A stretch of 64,000 bases of DNA from Adiantum capillus-veneris (Eukaryota > Streptophyta > Polypodiopsida > Polypodiales > Pteridaceae). The number at the start of each line of letters is the position of its first letter. Position 1 is the first letter of the stretch. This document shows, piece after piece, positions 56,157 to 64,000 of the stretch. Under the pieces are notes generated by a model, which was not told the DNA's origin, did no database searches, and worked only from the letters and a program-made list of their open reading frames with translations. A program made the position numbers and the translations under genes. The DNA lies in contig CM043944.1 of NCBI GenBank assembly GCA_014529385.2, positions 177,471,240 through 177,535,239 on the forward strand, written 5' to 3'.

Positions 56157-56852
56157 CTAATGAATGTTGTCTACTTCTAGGGTCTCTTCAACTCTTTTTG
56201 CTTGAGTGGTCTTACACACGATGGATTCATCTTCGTTATCTCCCAAGTAAGAAGGTAATGTTTTCAAGGTCAATGGTTTTGACATTACTAAAGCTTCAGA
56301 TCCGCAATCCCCGTACAAGGATTGTACATCCACGTTCATATCAAAAGGTAGATTACCCAACCATACTTCTTCTATAGGAGCTGACTTTAGAGTTAGGCTC
56401 CCATCATTGATCTCTCTCATTTTTTTTCATAAGTGTCTTGGTCAGTCTTCCTCTATGAATGGAATTCCGTCTAAGGCATCTTCGCTGTTAGGCACTATAA
56501 GATTTGGTTCTTTTGGTTCAAGGTGGGGTTCTGCCACCACATCGTATTTTTCTTTAGTGTCTCTCACCACAAGCTCTTCAGGTTTTGCGATACTTTCAAG
56601 CTTGGGTTTTTTATTTTCTAGCATTTCTTGCGTGATTCTTACCAAATTTTGATAAGCTTCCAGTTTAGCTGCTTCCATGTCAGGAGAAGGATAGTTTTTT
56701 CATTTTTTTTCCATGTTTTGTCCTGCTTTAAGTCCTGCTTGGTAGGCTTCCAAGGAATCACTAATAGGCTCAAAAATTTTATCAACCAAAATGGATCCTC
56801 TAGATTTCACGATTGTTTCCTTGAATTCACTTCCACTTTATTTCAACTTTTC
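56157..56852 (-). pseudogene. Gypsy gag C-terminal/linker frames
   Basis: Two minus frames (56678-56442 and 56420-56157) encode acidic, unstructured sequence between the zinc knuckles and the protease. No recognised motif. Confidence 0.45.
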
Positions 56853-57281
56853 CTAGAATAGCTTTTTTGCTTTCTCCTCGATTTCAACCCGTTGTTTTTG
56901 TTTTCTCATCTCATATCTTTTGCTTCTACTCCTTTTGATTCTTTCAGAGGAAACCTTCATACTTTCGGAATCATCAGAGGAGTTGTGTTTCTTTTTCTTG
57001 GCCTGGGCTCTAGTGACTACCTTGATTGGAACAATCAGTTCACTCTTTGATGAGCTACTAGGTATCACTTGGACTACATTTGCTACAGTTTTACCCTTGT
57101 TCAAAGGGTTTTTAGGACAATCTTCCAAAAAGTGTCTTCCCTTTTTGCAACATTGTATGCAATTATTGGCTTCAGCTAGTTTGAGGTTCTTGTTAGGCTC
57201 TGGACATTTATTTTTCCAATGATCATCAGCACCACAGTTATGACAGTTTCTTGTTCTTGGATTCATCATGGGTCTTACCAT
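56853..57281 (-). pseudogene. Gypsy gag zinc-knuckle region
   Basis: CHNCGADDHWKNKCPEP is a full CCHC knuckle; CIQCCKKGRHFLEDCPKNP is a second one. A Ser/Lys-rich basic tail follows (KKKKHNSSDDSESMKVSSER; RIKRSRSKRYEMRKQKQR). Upstream capsid sequence is not recognisable before the TIR element at 57401. Confidence 0.8.
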
Positions 57282-57400
57282 GGGAGGTCTGACACATGTC
57301 TGTCAAGCACATTAATTTAAGATCACTAGCCAAGTTTCATCAAGTTTGGACAAGTTTTGGTCAAATGGTCATCGATTATCAGTCTGCAGACTAGCTTTAA

Positions 57401-58295
57401 CACTAGGTTGGTAATGGGACACTTTTATGTCCTGGGACACTTTTATGTCCTGTTAAGTGACCATTTTCCTTGAATTATGTCAAGAGTTTCAAACTGGATT
57501 TTGAGGTGCTATCTGTCTAGAAATTTGTCTCATGAGCTGAAAAAAACTCGACATTTTTTTGGAATATCAATTCCATCTTTAACCTTGTCCTTGCACAACA
57601 TTTCACAACCTAAACTGTGTGAAAAAACGGGTCCTGTTTTTTGCTTTTTTCAACTTTTTGCAACTATACCACTCTAGAATTCATGTTTGTGAGGTCTATA
57701 ATGCTAGAGAACTATCTTTAGTAGTCCTCAACATGTCCTGATGCTTCTAGGGAGAAATAAATGTTAAAGTCGTAAGTTATGACCAAATTACAAAAATTGT
57801 CAAATCCTGTTTTTTAGCCAATTTTAGCTCTTCTATGATTTTTTTGGTGGCTTTCATGATATCCAAATGCAGTTTTGATTTTCTATGTTGCATATTGTAA
57901 CATAAAGCTAATATTCCTTGAGTTGTGGGGCACCTAATACCCTATTTTGCATAGTAGACAACGATGGTTGATTTTTCCAATTATAGAAGAAAACAAAACA
58001 TTCTAGTATATCAAGTATAGCTTTTTCAATATTGTTAGTTTCTTGTGACAACTACATGAATTTTGTAGTTAGTAACCATATCTAGTCATAAGGATCAAAT
58101 TTGGCTAGATACTGAATATTTTCTATGGGATTCTACAACTCATAATGTTGAACCCAGTTTTTTCATGTTTGCTGTATTTAGCACTTCATCTATGTCCCCA
58201 AGATTCCCCTTGGTAAGAGATGTATTATTATTTTGACATGCTCCATGGCTCCTTATGAACCTAAACGACAATACGAAACTAAGAAAACATGCATA
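57401..58295. mobile_element. Partial second copy of the TTAA-flanked TIR element, inverted
   Basis: Starts CACTAGGTTGGTAATGGGAC after TTAA (57397-57400) and matches, in reverse complement, 51211-52085 over about 0.87 kb, including TTTTTTCATGTTTGCTGTAT and CCAAGATTCCCCTTGG. The 15 bp GGGACACTTTTATGT is duplicated near its start. No opposite TIR found; similarity stops near AAAACATGCATA. Confidence 0.85.
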
Positions 58296-59640
58296 CAAAA
58301 CTTTCCCAAAATCCCACCCTAACACCTTCAAAAGTGGCTTCCAAGGAGTGCCCTCAGTCAAAGTTTGAAACTGAAGGAAAATAATCAGAATGAATTCCTA
58401 AACTCTTTACAAACTTTAAAATAACCAAAATTTCTTTCAAAAAAAGTTATTACTAAAAAATTGAAATAGACTTTCCTTGAACTTCCCACGACGATAGAAA
58501 TCAAAGGGTTTAAGGAGAGATGTGGCATCGAGGTTTATTCCGTCAAGATCTCTTCTACTTTATCATGTCTTTTCATGTACAATCTTACCAAACAAAAACA
58601 AATTTACACTTTAAATGACTACAACTCTTATTTAAATTATCAAACAATATAAAATATGGTAGTCCTAGAGTGCTCTTTCACATTAACAAACAAAAAAGTC
58701 TAAATTTCTTCTCATTAACTTTGATAAACATACATTTGTGAACGACTTCCAAGGAGTAGTACGGTCATAGTTCTTACATCCATTCCATGATATGGCATGG
58801 TATGGGGTGACCTATCACATAAAAATATCTTTGGTAGGAGTGCCCTCATGTTAGAAAAGGGTGTGTTGCTGCTAATGAAAAGATGTTGCATTGTCCTACT
58901 AGGGATCTCTCCATGTTAGCATAATGATTTTTGGTGTAGTGGGAGCCACATTGCCGTTGAGGAGAGCTTTGTGCCACCGTAAAAGCTTCATATTATGCCA
59001 ATTCCTTGAGCCATTCTTGCAAACAACACCACTCAACTAGCATATTAAGAGGTCACCTTGTAACAAAAACATGTATGAATTCAACATTTGTAAGCTGTAT
59101 AATAAAGACACTTGTTAAGTATAAGTTTTACAAATGTGCAAGTATTTCCATCCAACTGGGAATAAAAAATCATAAAATATACATTATAATGAGATTACCC
59201 ACCTCTAATAATCATGGATTTGAAGCACCTACCTGCAAGATGTAATAAAGAAGACTGTTTTAGAGGAAAAGTGGTGACACTTGGCCTCTCTAACCTGCAG
59301 CTTTTCACTATGCCAAGCACTACAAAACAAGTAGAGGCAATACATTATACTTCAAAGTTTACAATAAGAGAACACAACCAAAAGAAAGAAGTATATTGCT
59401 ACCTTGCACAAAGGGGTGTTTTATTCAAATATGTGATGGTATTGGCAAGATATTGAAGAACCATCAACATTCATCTCACCGACGATACGAGTTCTTGGGA
59501 TGACCTCTCCTCACCCTTAAGTGTGGCCTTCGGTGCAAACGCCACGGACAAGAAAACATGTATGCATACCATTTCTAATGTCCGTGAGCACCATGGCAGT
59601 TGTTGCGTGAGGAAGAAAAAGATGAAAAGAGAGAGGGGGG
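58296..59640. other. Gypsy leader/flank, no gene recognised
   Basis: AT-rich sequence between the truncated TIR element and the purine tract; probably 5' leader of the Gypsy element. Confidence 0.45.
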
Positions 59641-59860
59641 AGGGAGAGGAAGGAACATGGGAGGAGAGAAGGGGGTAGTGGGGGAGAGGGAGAGAGAGGG
59701 GAGGAGAAGGAGAGAAGGGGACAGGGAGGGAGAGGGAGGAACATGGGAGGAGAGAAGGGGGCAATGGAGGAGAGGGGGAGAGAGGGGGGAAGAGGAGGAG
59801 AGAAGGAAACAGGGAGGGAGAGGAGAGGGAGAAAGGAGGGAGGAGGAAGAGAGAACAAAG
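59625..59860 (+). repeat. Purine-only G-rich tract with 86 bp repeat
   Basis: About 230 bp of G/A sequence with many GGG/GGGG runs; GGAACATGGGAGGAGAGAAG recurs 86 bp apart (about 59652 and 59738). It could form G-quadruplex or triplex DNA. Open frames across it (GGRGR / PSLPLPP-like) reflect composition, not a gene. Confidence 0.85.
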
Positions 59861-60400
59861 GTTTTTTTTTTTTGAAAAATTGGACTTTTAGTGCTTGTAG
59901 GTTTTAAAAAAGGTCAAAAAATGATTTTTTGATATGCATATATGTTGGGAGGAAGTTTTAAGTAAAAAAGAAGTTTTTTTTTTTTGAGAAAAAGTCAAAT
60001 TTTGGCTCTTAGTGACCCACGTTTTTGCTGATGTGGCCACACCTCTTTACTTCCTTCACTTTCAAAAAGCTAGAGAGAGAAGGTGACCTCTTAGGTCCAC
60101 ATCCTACATGTGTCTAAAAAAAAGGCTAGAAAAGCCTACTCAAAACTAGCTTCTTGAATGCCCTTGTCCCCTTAACCCTACACAACATTAGCCTTAATCC
60201 CTAAAAATTAGGATTCCTTACAAGGCCCATGCAGGGTCCATATTTCTCCTAATGAAGTACGATTACTTCCAAGCTACCTCTACACAACAATCTTAAGCTA
60301 TGCGGTTTGTAAAAGAAAGTTTTAAACTCTAGGCGAACCTAGAGGAAGTTAAAAGATAACTTTACAAGACGCTCGTGTTTTTCCCTAGTTTAGGTCTCTG
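59861..60400. other. Gypsy leader sequence, no gene
   Basis: Contains A/T homopolymers and a short AAAAAGTCAAATTTTGGC-like repeat; ends at the PBS. Confidence 0.45.
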
Positions 60401-60420
60401 CGATCCCCCGCAACGGCGCA
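60401..60420 (-). promoter_or_regulatory. Primer-binding site of the Gypsy element
   Basis: Reverse complement TGCGCCGTTGCGGGGGATCG is close to the common plant Gypsy PBS (TGGCGCCGTTGCCGGGGAT), which pairs with a tRNA 3' end. It lies three bases from TG at 60424. Confidence 0.8.
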
Positions 60421-60423
60421 AAA

Positions 60424-61240
60424 TGTGGGATGCATGTCTAGCCTCACCATCTTATCTTATTATTGTATTAGGAAGAGCCACGATTAATTTTTCAATCCAT
60501 GGGATGAAGCTGACTCGACTAGTGCATGGAGGCTACAAGAGGTTGTCAAGCGCGCTGAAAACAACTAACAACTCGCATCTAACTCAAGCTACACTCAAGT
60601 GACTGAAACCACCAAAAGCCAATCGCTCATCGGATAAATTTATATTACCTAAGCACACATACTTATGGTCTCAAACCCCACTTTAGGTCAAATTCTCAAA
60701 TCGCGATCATCAACAATAGTGGATTTTTAACCTAGTCGTTTTTGACCCAGATTGCACCTAAATGCTTAGCAATGATGCCACAATATTCCACCTATGCTTA
60801 GTTTTTTATTTGAAAGTGTAGATTCCTAGTTATGATGAAATTAGCCCGCTGGTCGGCGACACCGAAAGCTATGAAATACAGTGAACTGCTTACGTCAATG
60901 CGTAGAGCTCTTACCTACGGTTGCAATGCAACAAACACGACTGCAATGTGACAATCAGGGAGGGAGTAGGAAGCACGAGAAGGAGAGGAGTGAGTGCCAT
61001 TAGCTCACGCTGTGTATTTCTTATCCAAAAACTTACAAAAATTAGCTTTTATACCTTAGCCAAGGTTTTTGGGTGGTCAAAACTAATATTCTGGAGTTTT
61101 GCCAAAGCTGGGAAATGACTGGCTGATACAATCTAGAAGCTTGTAGTCCCAACTCATTAATTACAGAGTTTATCCGAGAAAATAGAAGTTACAATATTCT
61201 CAATTTATCAAAATAATAAATGTTCTACAAAGAGAACTCC
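60424..61240 (-). repeat. Gypsy 5' LTR, outer end not fixed
   Basis: Begins TGTGGGATGCATGTC next to the PBS. A TATA box reads GGTATAAAAGC on the minus strand at 61045-61055, fitting the U3/R side. The outer end must lie before homology to the charged-protein gene begins near 61250-61300; no matching LTR is present to fix it. Confidence 0.55.
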
Positions 61241-61249
61241 GAAAAATGG

Positions 61250-61472
61250 TGTCCGTGTTAGCTTACTGCCAAGAGTCTGTCATTAGCTACATGTTCTTTG
61301 CATACTCATTTACCTGAATGATGACTTCATCATTAGTTTCCCAATCTTCAAAATCTACCTAGGGTTGTTTAGAAGTTTGGGTTGTTTTGGTTTGTGTCTT
61401 TTTTGGTGGTGCAGTGGATTCTACTTGTGGCCATGGAGGTGGTTCTACTTCTTCTCCTTGAGGCTTTCTGGA
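61250..61472 (-). pseudogene. Second copy of the charged coiled-coil gene, 3' part
   Basis: Plus-strand text CATACTCATTTACCTGAATG and following sequence up to TTTCTGGA aligns with about 43265-43450 (first copy), where TTCGTTTACTTGCAATATGA and CCTTGTGGATGCC stand. Minus-strand translation gives a Pro/Glu/Thr-rich linker with stops. Interrupted by the LTR element at 61473. Confidence 0.6.
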
Positions 61473-61546
61473 TGTAGGGATTGTGTGGGGATATTGATAC
61501 ATGAACTCAAGGTGGTTTGGAGCTTGAAAAAACCATGGCTATACAC

Positions 61547-61621
<75 letters not shown>

Positions 61622-61837
61622 CTCACACTCAATAGACCATATTGTATATACAATAAATTTACAGCATATATTATTCTCGTACACAAAAGGTAGTGTTTAA
61701 GCACAAAAGGTCTCACAGCCAGTATCCGCCAGCTCATATCTCCAGGTGCCTTTCCAAAAGGGTACACACATATGTGTAATATGTGTCGCATCAAAAATTT
61801 AACTAGGCGTTAAAGGAGTTGCCATGCCCACCTTTCA
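61473..61837 (-). repeat. 3' LTR (365 bp) with long (GA)n
   Basis: Contains GA microsatellite at about 61549-61620; otherwise close to 63355-63674. Confidence 0.9.
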
Positions 61838-61850
61838 ACCCTCCCCTTGG
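61838..61850 (-). promoter_or_regulatory. Polypurine tract
   Basis: Reverse complement CCAAGGGGAGGGT next to the 3' LTR. Confidence 0.75.
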
Positions 61851-61958
61851 GCATGTAATACATAGTGAAGACCCAATCATCCACACAGGATGACAAGATC
61901 TATCCACAAAAGATGGAAAAATACCTCTCCTTGAACTAGAGAGAGTAGAAACGGATCT

Positions 61959-62496
61959 TCAAAGTACTTCATCCTCAGTTTCTTCTTCTTGGACTATATG
62001 TGTTGCTCCTCTCACTCGCTTCTTGCCTTTGTTTTTACTGTTGCCGCTGCTATCTTGAACTTTTGAATAGCACCTAGAAGTAGGGTGCCCCTTCTTTCCA
62101 TAAGTGCTACAAAATTTATTGATGTAGCAGTATCTTGTTATATGACCCATTTTACCACAATCATAGCATTTTTGAACGTTGGAAGATGATATGAAATCTA
62201 TAGATGATTCACCTTCTCTTGCTATAAAAGCCCCATTTGTCGGTGTAGGTGGATTTTTCTGCTTCCTTTCTTCTGCCTAAAGTGAGCTTACCACAAATTG
62301 AAGTGCTCAGTTGGCTCCTTTTCTTGTAGGAATCTTTACACGGGAAGAGTCTTTGGCTAGAAAACGCCTTGAATGGCCTCGTCTCGAGAGAAACTCTTAA
62401 AGTACTGATGTTTTCGTTAAACCTTGGACAAGTAGGGTTGCCTTCTTGACGGGACCTCCAATTGAAAGGTGAGTAGTGAGGGTGCGTGGGAAGCAC
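61959..62496 (-). pseudogene. gag remnant with two zinc knuckles
   Basis: Reading 62496 to 61959 in two frames: a basic stretch (KKRSQLSTSICGKLTLGRRK), a linker (FIAREGESSIDFISSS) and CYDCGKMGHITRYC, a full CCHC knuckle, followed by CSTYGKKGHPTSRC where the second Cys is Tyr. The end is acidic (VQEEETEDEVL). One frame change near 62215 separates the halves. Fits the C-terminal half of a Copia Gag; no pol follows. Confidence 0.8.
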
Positions 62497-62499
62497 TTT

Positions 62500-62743
62500 A
62501 GGCGGAGGCCCAAAAAAAACAAATTGACTTTAATGCAATATAAGGCAAAGACAAAACAAGACACAAGAAAAAAACGGAATTGATTGCGATAGGCAAGCAA
62601 CAGCCGTCCAAGGAGGAAATGTTATGCTTTATAGCTATTGCGTGATCGGAGACTGTTGGAAGGGTCGCTTCAGCCTTGTAGTTTCATCCATAGAGCTTGA
62701 TCATCGCATGATTGAAGCCAGGCAGGGAGCAGTCGACATTGCA

Positions 62744-62776
<33 letters not shown>

Positions 62777-63340
62777 GTTTGATCATTCTTGGGATCCTTC
62801 TCACAGCGCTTTTATTCACCCAGTGCTACTCCTATCGCACGGCCTCTTTGCCCGATTTTTTTCTTCAGAATGCCCTGCTTTGCTACACGTTGTGTGTGCT
62901 CCCCCACCTTGGAATGGTGCTGCCCAACTCGCCTTGCTCAAGTAAATTGCCCCCGATTGGCTCGTAGTTCTGTGGACTACTTCTATTGCTTCTATTTTCT
63001 TTGCAATTAAGCCTTTGAAGGCATGGATTTGTTACTTGACTTTGATCCCAATTTACAGAGCTCTACTTGCAAGCCCTTTCCTAGCACTAAATCAGTCCAT
63101 CTGCAACATTTTGAATGTTTTTCCCTTGCTCACTCAATAGAGTTTCTTGGCCAACACACACCTTGCCTTACTGATTTACTTTGCAATCTCCTTAGTCTCA
63201 ATTTTTTTCCGTATTGCGAAGATCTACCAAATGCTTTGATTTTCTATTTGATCTTGCTTGGCAAGCTTCTCAGTTTCTCCTGCAGCTTCAAAGGTTCAAG
63301 GAGGGATACACACTCGGGATGTAAGCGGGAAGCCGACCAA
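62500..63340 (-). other. Leader of the non-autonomous LTR element
   Basis: No supported gene. (TG)n microsatellite at about 62742-62780. Confidence 0.5.
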
Positions 63341-63352
63341 GCTCTGATACCA
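63341..63352 (-). promoter_or_regulatory. Primer-binding site, initiator-Met type
   Basis: Reverse complement TGGTATCAGAGC, two bases from the LTR edge. Confidence 0.9.
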
Positions 63353-63354
63353 GT

Positions 63355-63674
63355 TGTAGGGATTGTGTGGGGAAATTGATACAATGAAGTCAAGGTGGTT
63401 TGAATATTGAAAAAACCATGGCTATAAACAGTAGAGAGAGAGAGAGAGAAGAGAGAGACTCATACTCAATAGACCATAGTGTACATACAATATATTTACA
63501 GCATATACTATTCTCTTACACAAAAGGTAGTGTTTATGTTAAAAAAGTCTCACAGCCAGTATCCGGCAACTCATATCTCCAGGTGCCTTTTCAAAAGGCT
63601 ACACACATATATGTAATATTTGTCACATAAAAGATTGAACTAGGTGTCGAAGGAGTTCTCATGCCCACCTGTCA
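63355..63674 (-). repeat. 5' LTR (320 bp)
   Basis: Same as 61473-61837 with a much shorter GA run (about 63434-63458). Confidence 0.9.
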
Positions 63675-64000
63675 GTGGATGCCTTAGCTGCTTCGGATTC
63701 TTAAGGCTTCATGAATGCCTTAATTGTTTCTGCTTGAGTTTTTGTAGAGGAAGGTCCTGCTTCAGCTGTTTAGGCTTCTTTGGGTTGTTTGAAATTAGCT
63801 TCTTTTTATTGCTCAGGCTCTTTTCCATTTGCTACGTCACCTTCATTAGATTTATCTATTGGTGAAGGCCCTGGACTCGTCATGAGCTAATCTTCTTGTC
63901 CCATAGTTGGTGAAGAGGATCTTGGAGACATCTCTCCTTGGTCAGGATGTTACTCGCTTTGTTCTGCAGTTTTTGCTTGTCTTTGCTACTCAACCGCTTC
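63675..64000 (-). pseudogene. Second copy of the charged coiled-coil gene, upstream part, cut by window end
   Basis: Minus-strand sequence continues the gene interrupted at 61472: acidic Pro/Ser/Glu-rich pieces (GEMSPRSSSPTMGQED; MTSPGPSPIDKSNEGD; AGPSSTKTQAE) with several stops. Composition and order match 43.45-43.8 kb. Confidence 0.55.

Larger units (their letters stand above)
49788..61240 (-). mobile_element. Decayed Ty3/Gypsy element (gag-pol plus extra protease-like domain)
   Basis: Minus-strand order: LTR start 60424, PBS 60401-60420, leader of about 3 kb, gag knuckles (57.2 kb), protease (55.9), RT (54.5-53.8), RNase H (53.8-53.4), two H2C2 modules (53.3-52.6), integrase core (52.4-52.1), integrase C-terminus and a second retropepsin-like domain (50.76-49.79). 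It is interrupted by a TIR element at 50765-52085 and another from 57401. Every gene has stops or frame changes. No 3' LTR identified, so the left limit is the last coding base. Confidence 0.85.
61473..63674 (-). mobile_element. Non-autonomous Copia-type LTR element with gag remnant, 2.2 kb
   Basis: LTRs at 61473-61837 and 63355-63674 (TGTAGGGATTGTG...CACCT(T/G)TCA), PBS at 63341-63352, PPT at 61838-61850. Flanks CTGGA (61468-61472) and GTGGA (63675-63679) look like a 5 bp target duplication with one change. The interior has gag-like sequence with zinc knuckles but no protease, integrase or RT. It lies in the second charged-protein gene copy. Confidence 0.9.

Noticed and set aside
59471-59875. 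Pro/Leu/Ser-rich and Gly/Arg-rich open frames
   Set aside because: Produced by the purine-only tract read on either strand.

Overview
This window looks like nuclear DNA of a land plant with a large, repeat-rich genome. The evidence is nested LTR retrotransposons with plant-type primer-binding sites (initiator-Met tRNA for the Copia/TRIM-like elements, a TGGCGCCG-type site for the Gypsy element), spliced eukaryotic exon blocks, and long tandem repeats. A fern, lycophyte or gymnosperm-grade genome is my inference; no single gene proves it. I see no bacterial operon, CRISPR array, rRNA or convincing tRNA gene. Almost every coding stretch is broken; the best-preserved gene is an FCP1/NIF-type HAD-fold protein at 21370-22554 (+).

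Layout. 1-5543 (-): last exon of a multicopy transposase-like gene, broken by two in-frame stops and by a 3.7 kb Copia-type insertion (1164-4905, TSD AACAG). 5640-31330: a very large domain built around the 20-mer core TTGGACAAGTGGTGGACCTT. The core is on the plus strand from 5.6 to about 21 kb (an array of about 321 bp units, then an array of about 442 bp units) and on the minus strand from 23.5 to 31.1 kb. Between and inside these oppositely oriented arrays lie plus-strand exon blocks: a ParB-like/methyltransferase-like pseudogene (14.9-17.5 kb), a SET-domain pseudogene (20.2-20.7 kb), an FCP1-like gene (21.4-22.6 kb) and a decayed second FCP1-like gene (28.2-28.8 kb).

31.3-40.5 kb: non-coding DNA with a lone LTR, a degenerate tandem repeat with the palindrome CTCGAACTTAAGTTCGAG (35.3-37.3 kb), and an old plus-strand non-autonomous LTR element (about 38.0-39.9 kb). 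40.5-46.2 kb (-): a decayed gene for a charged, coiled-coil protein, interrupted by a 2.2 kb TRIM-like element (TSD GATTT). 47.3-48.4 kb: Copia debris.

49.8-61.2 kb (-): a decayed Ty3/Gypsy element with gag zinc knuckles, protease, RT lacking its catalytic centre, RNase H, two successive H2C2 zinc-finger modules, integrase core and C-terminus, and then a second retropepsin-like domain after integrase. Its integrase is split by a 1.3 kb TIR element flanked by TTAA, and a second, inverted partial copy of that element lies beyond gag. 61.2-64.0 kb (-): a second copy of the charged-protein gene, again broken by a 2.2 kb LTR element carrying gag zinc-knuckle remnants.

Overall this is a record of nested insertion and decay. 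The least explained part is the 25 kb domain of core-motif arrays in opposing orientation around a cluster of chromatin/phosphatase-like exon blocks.
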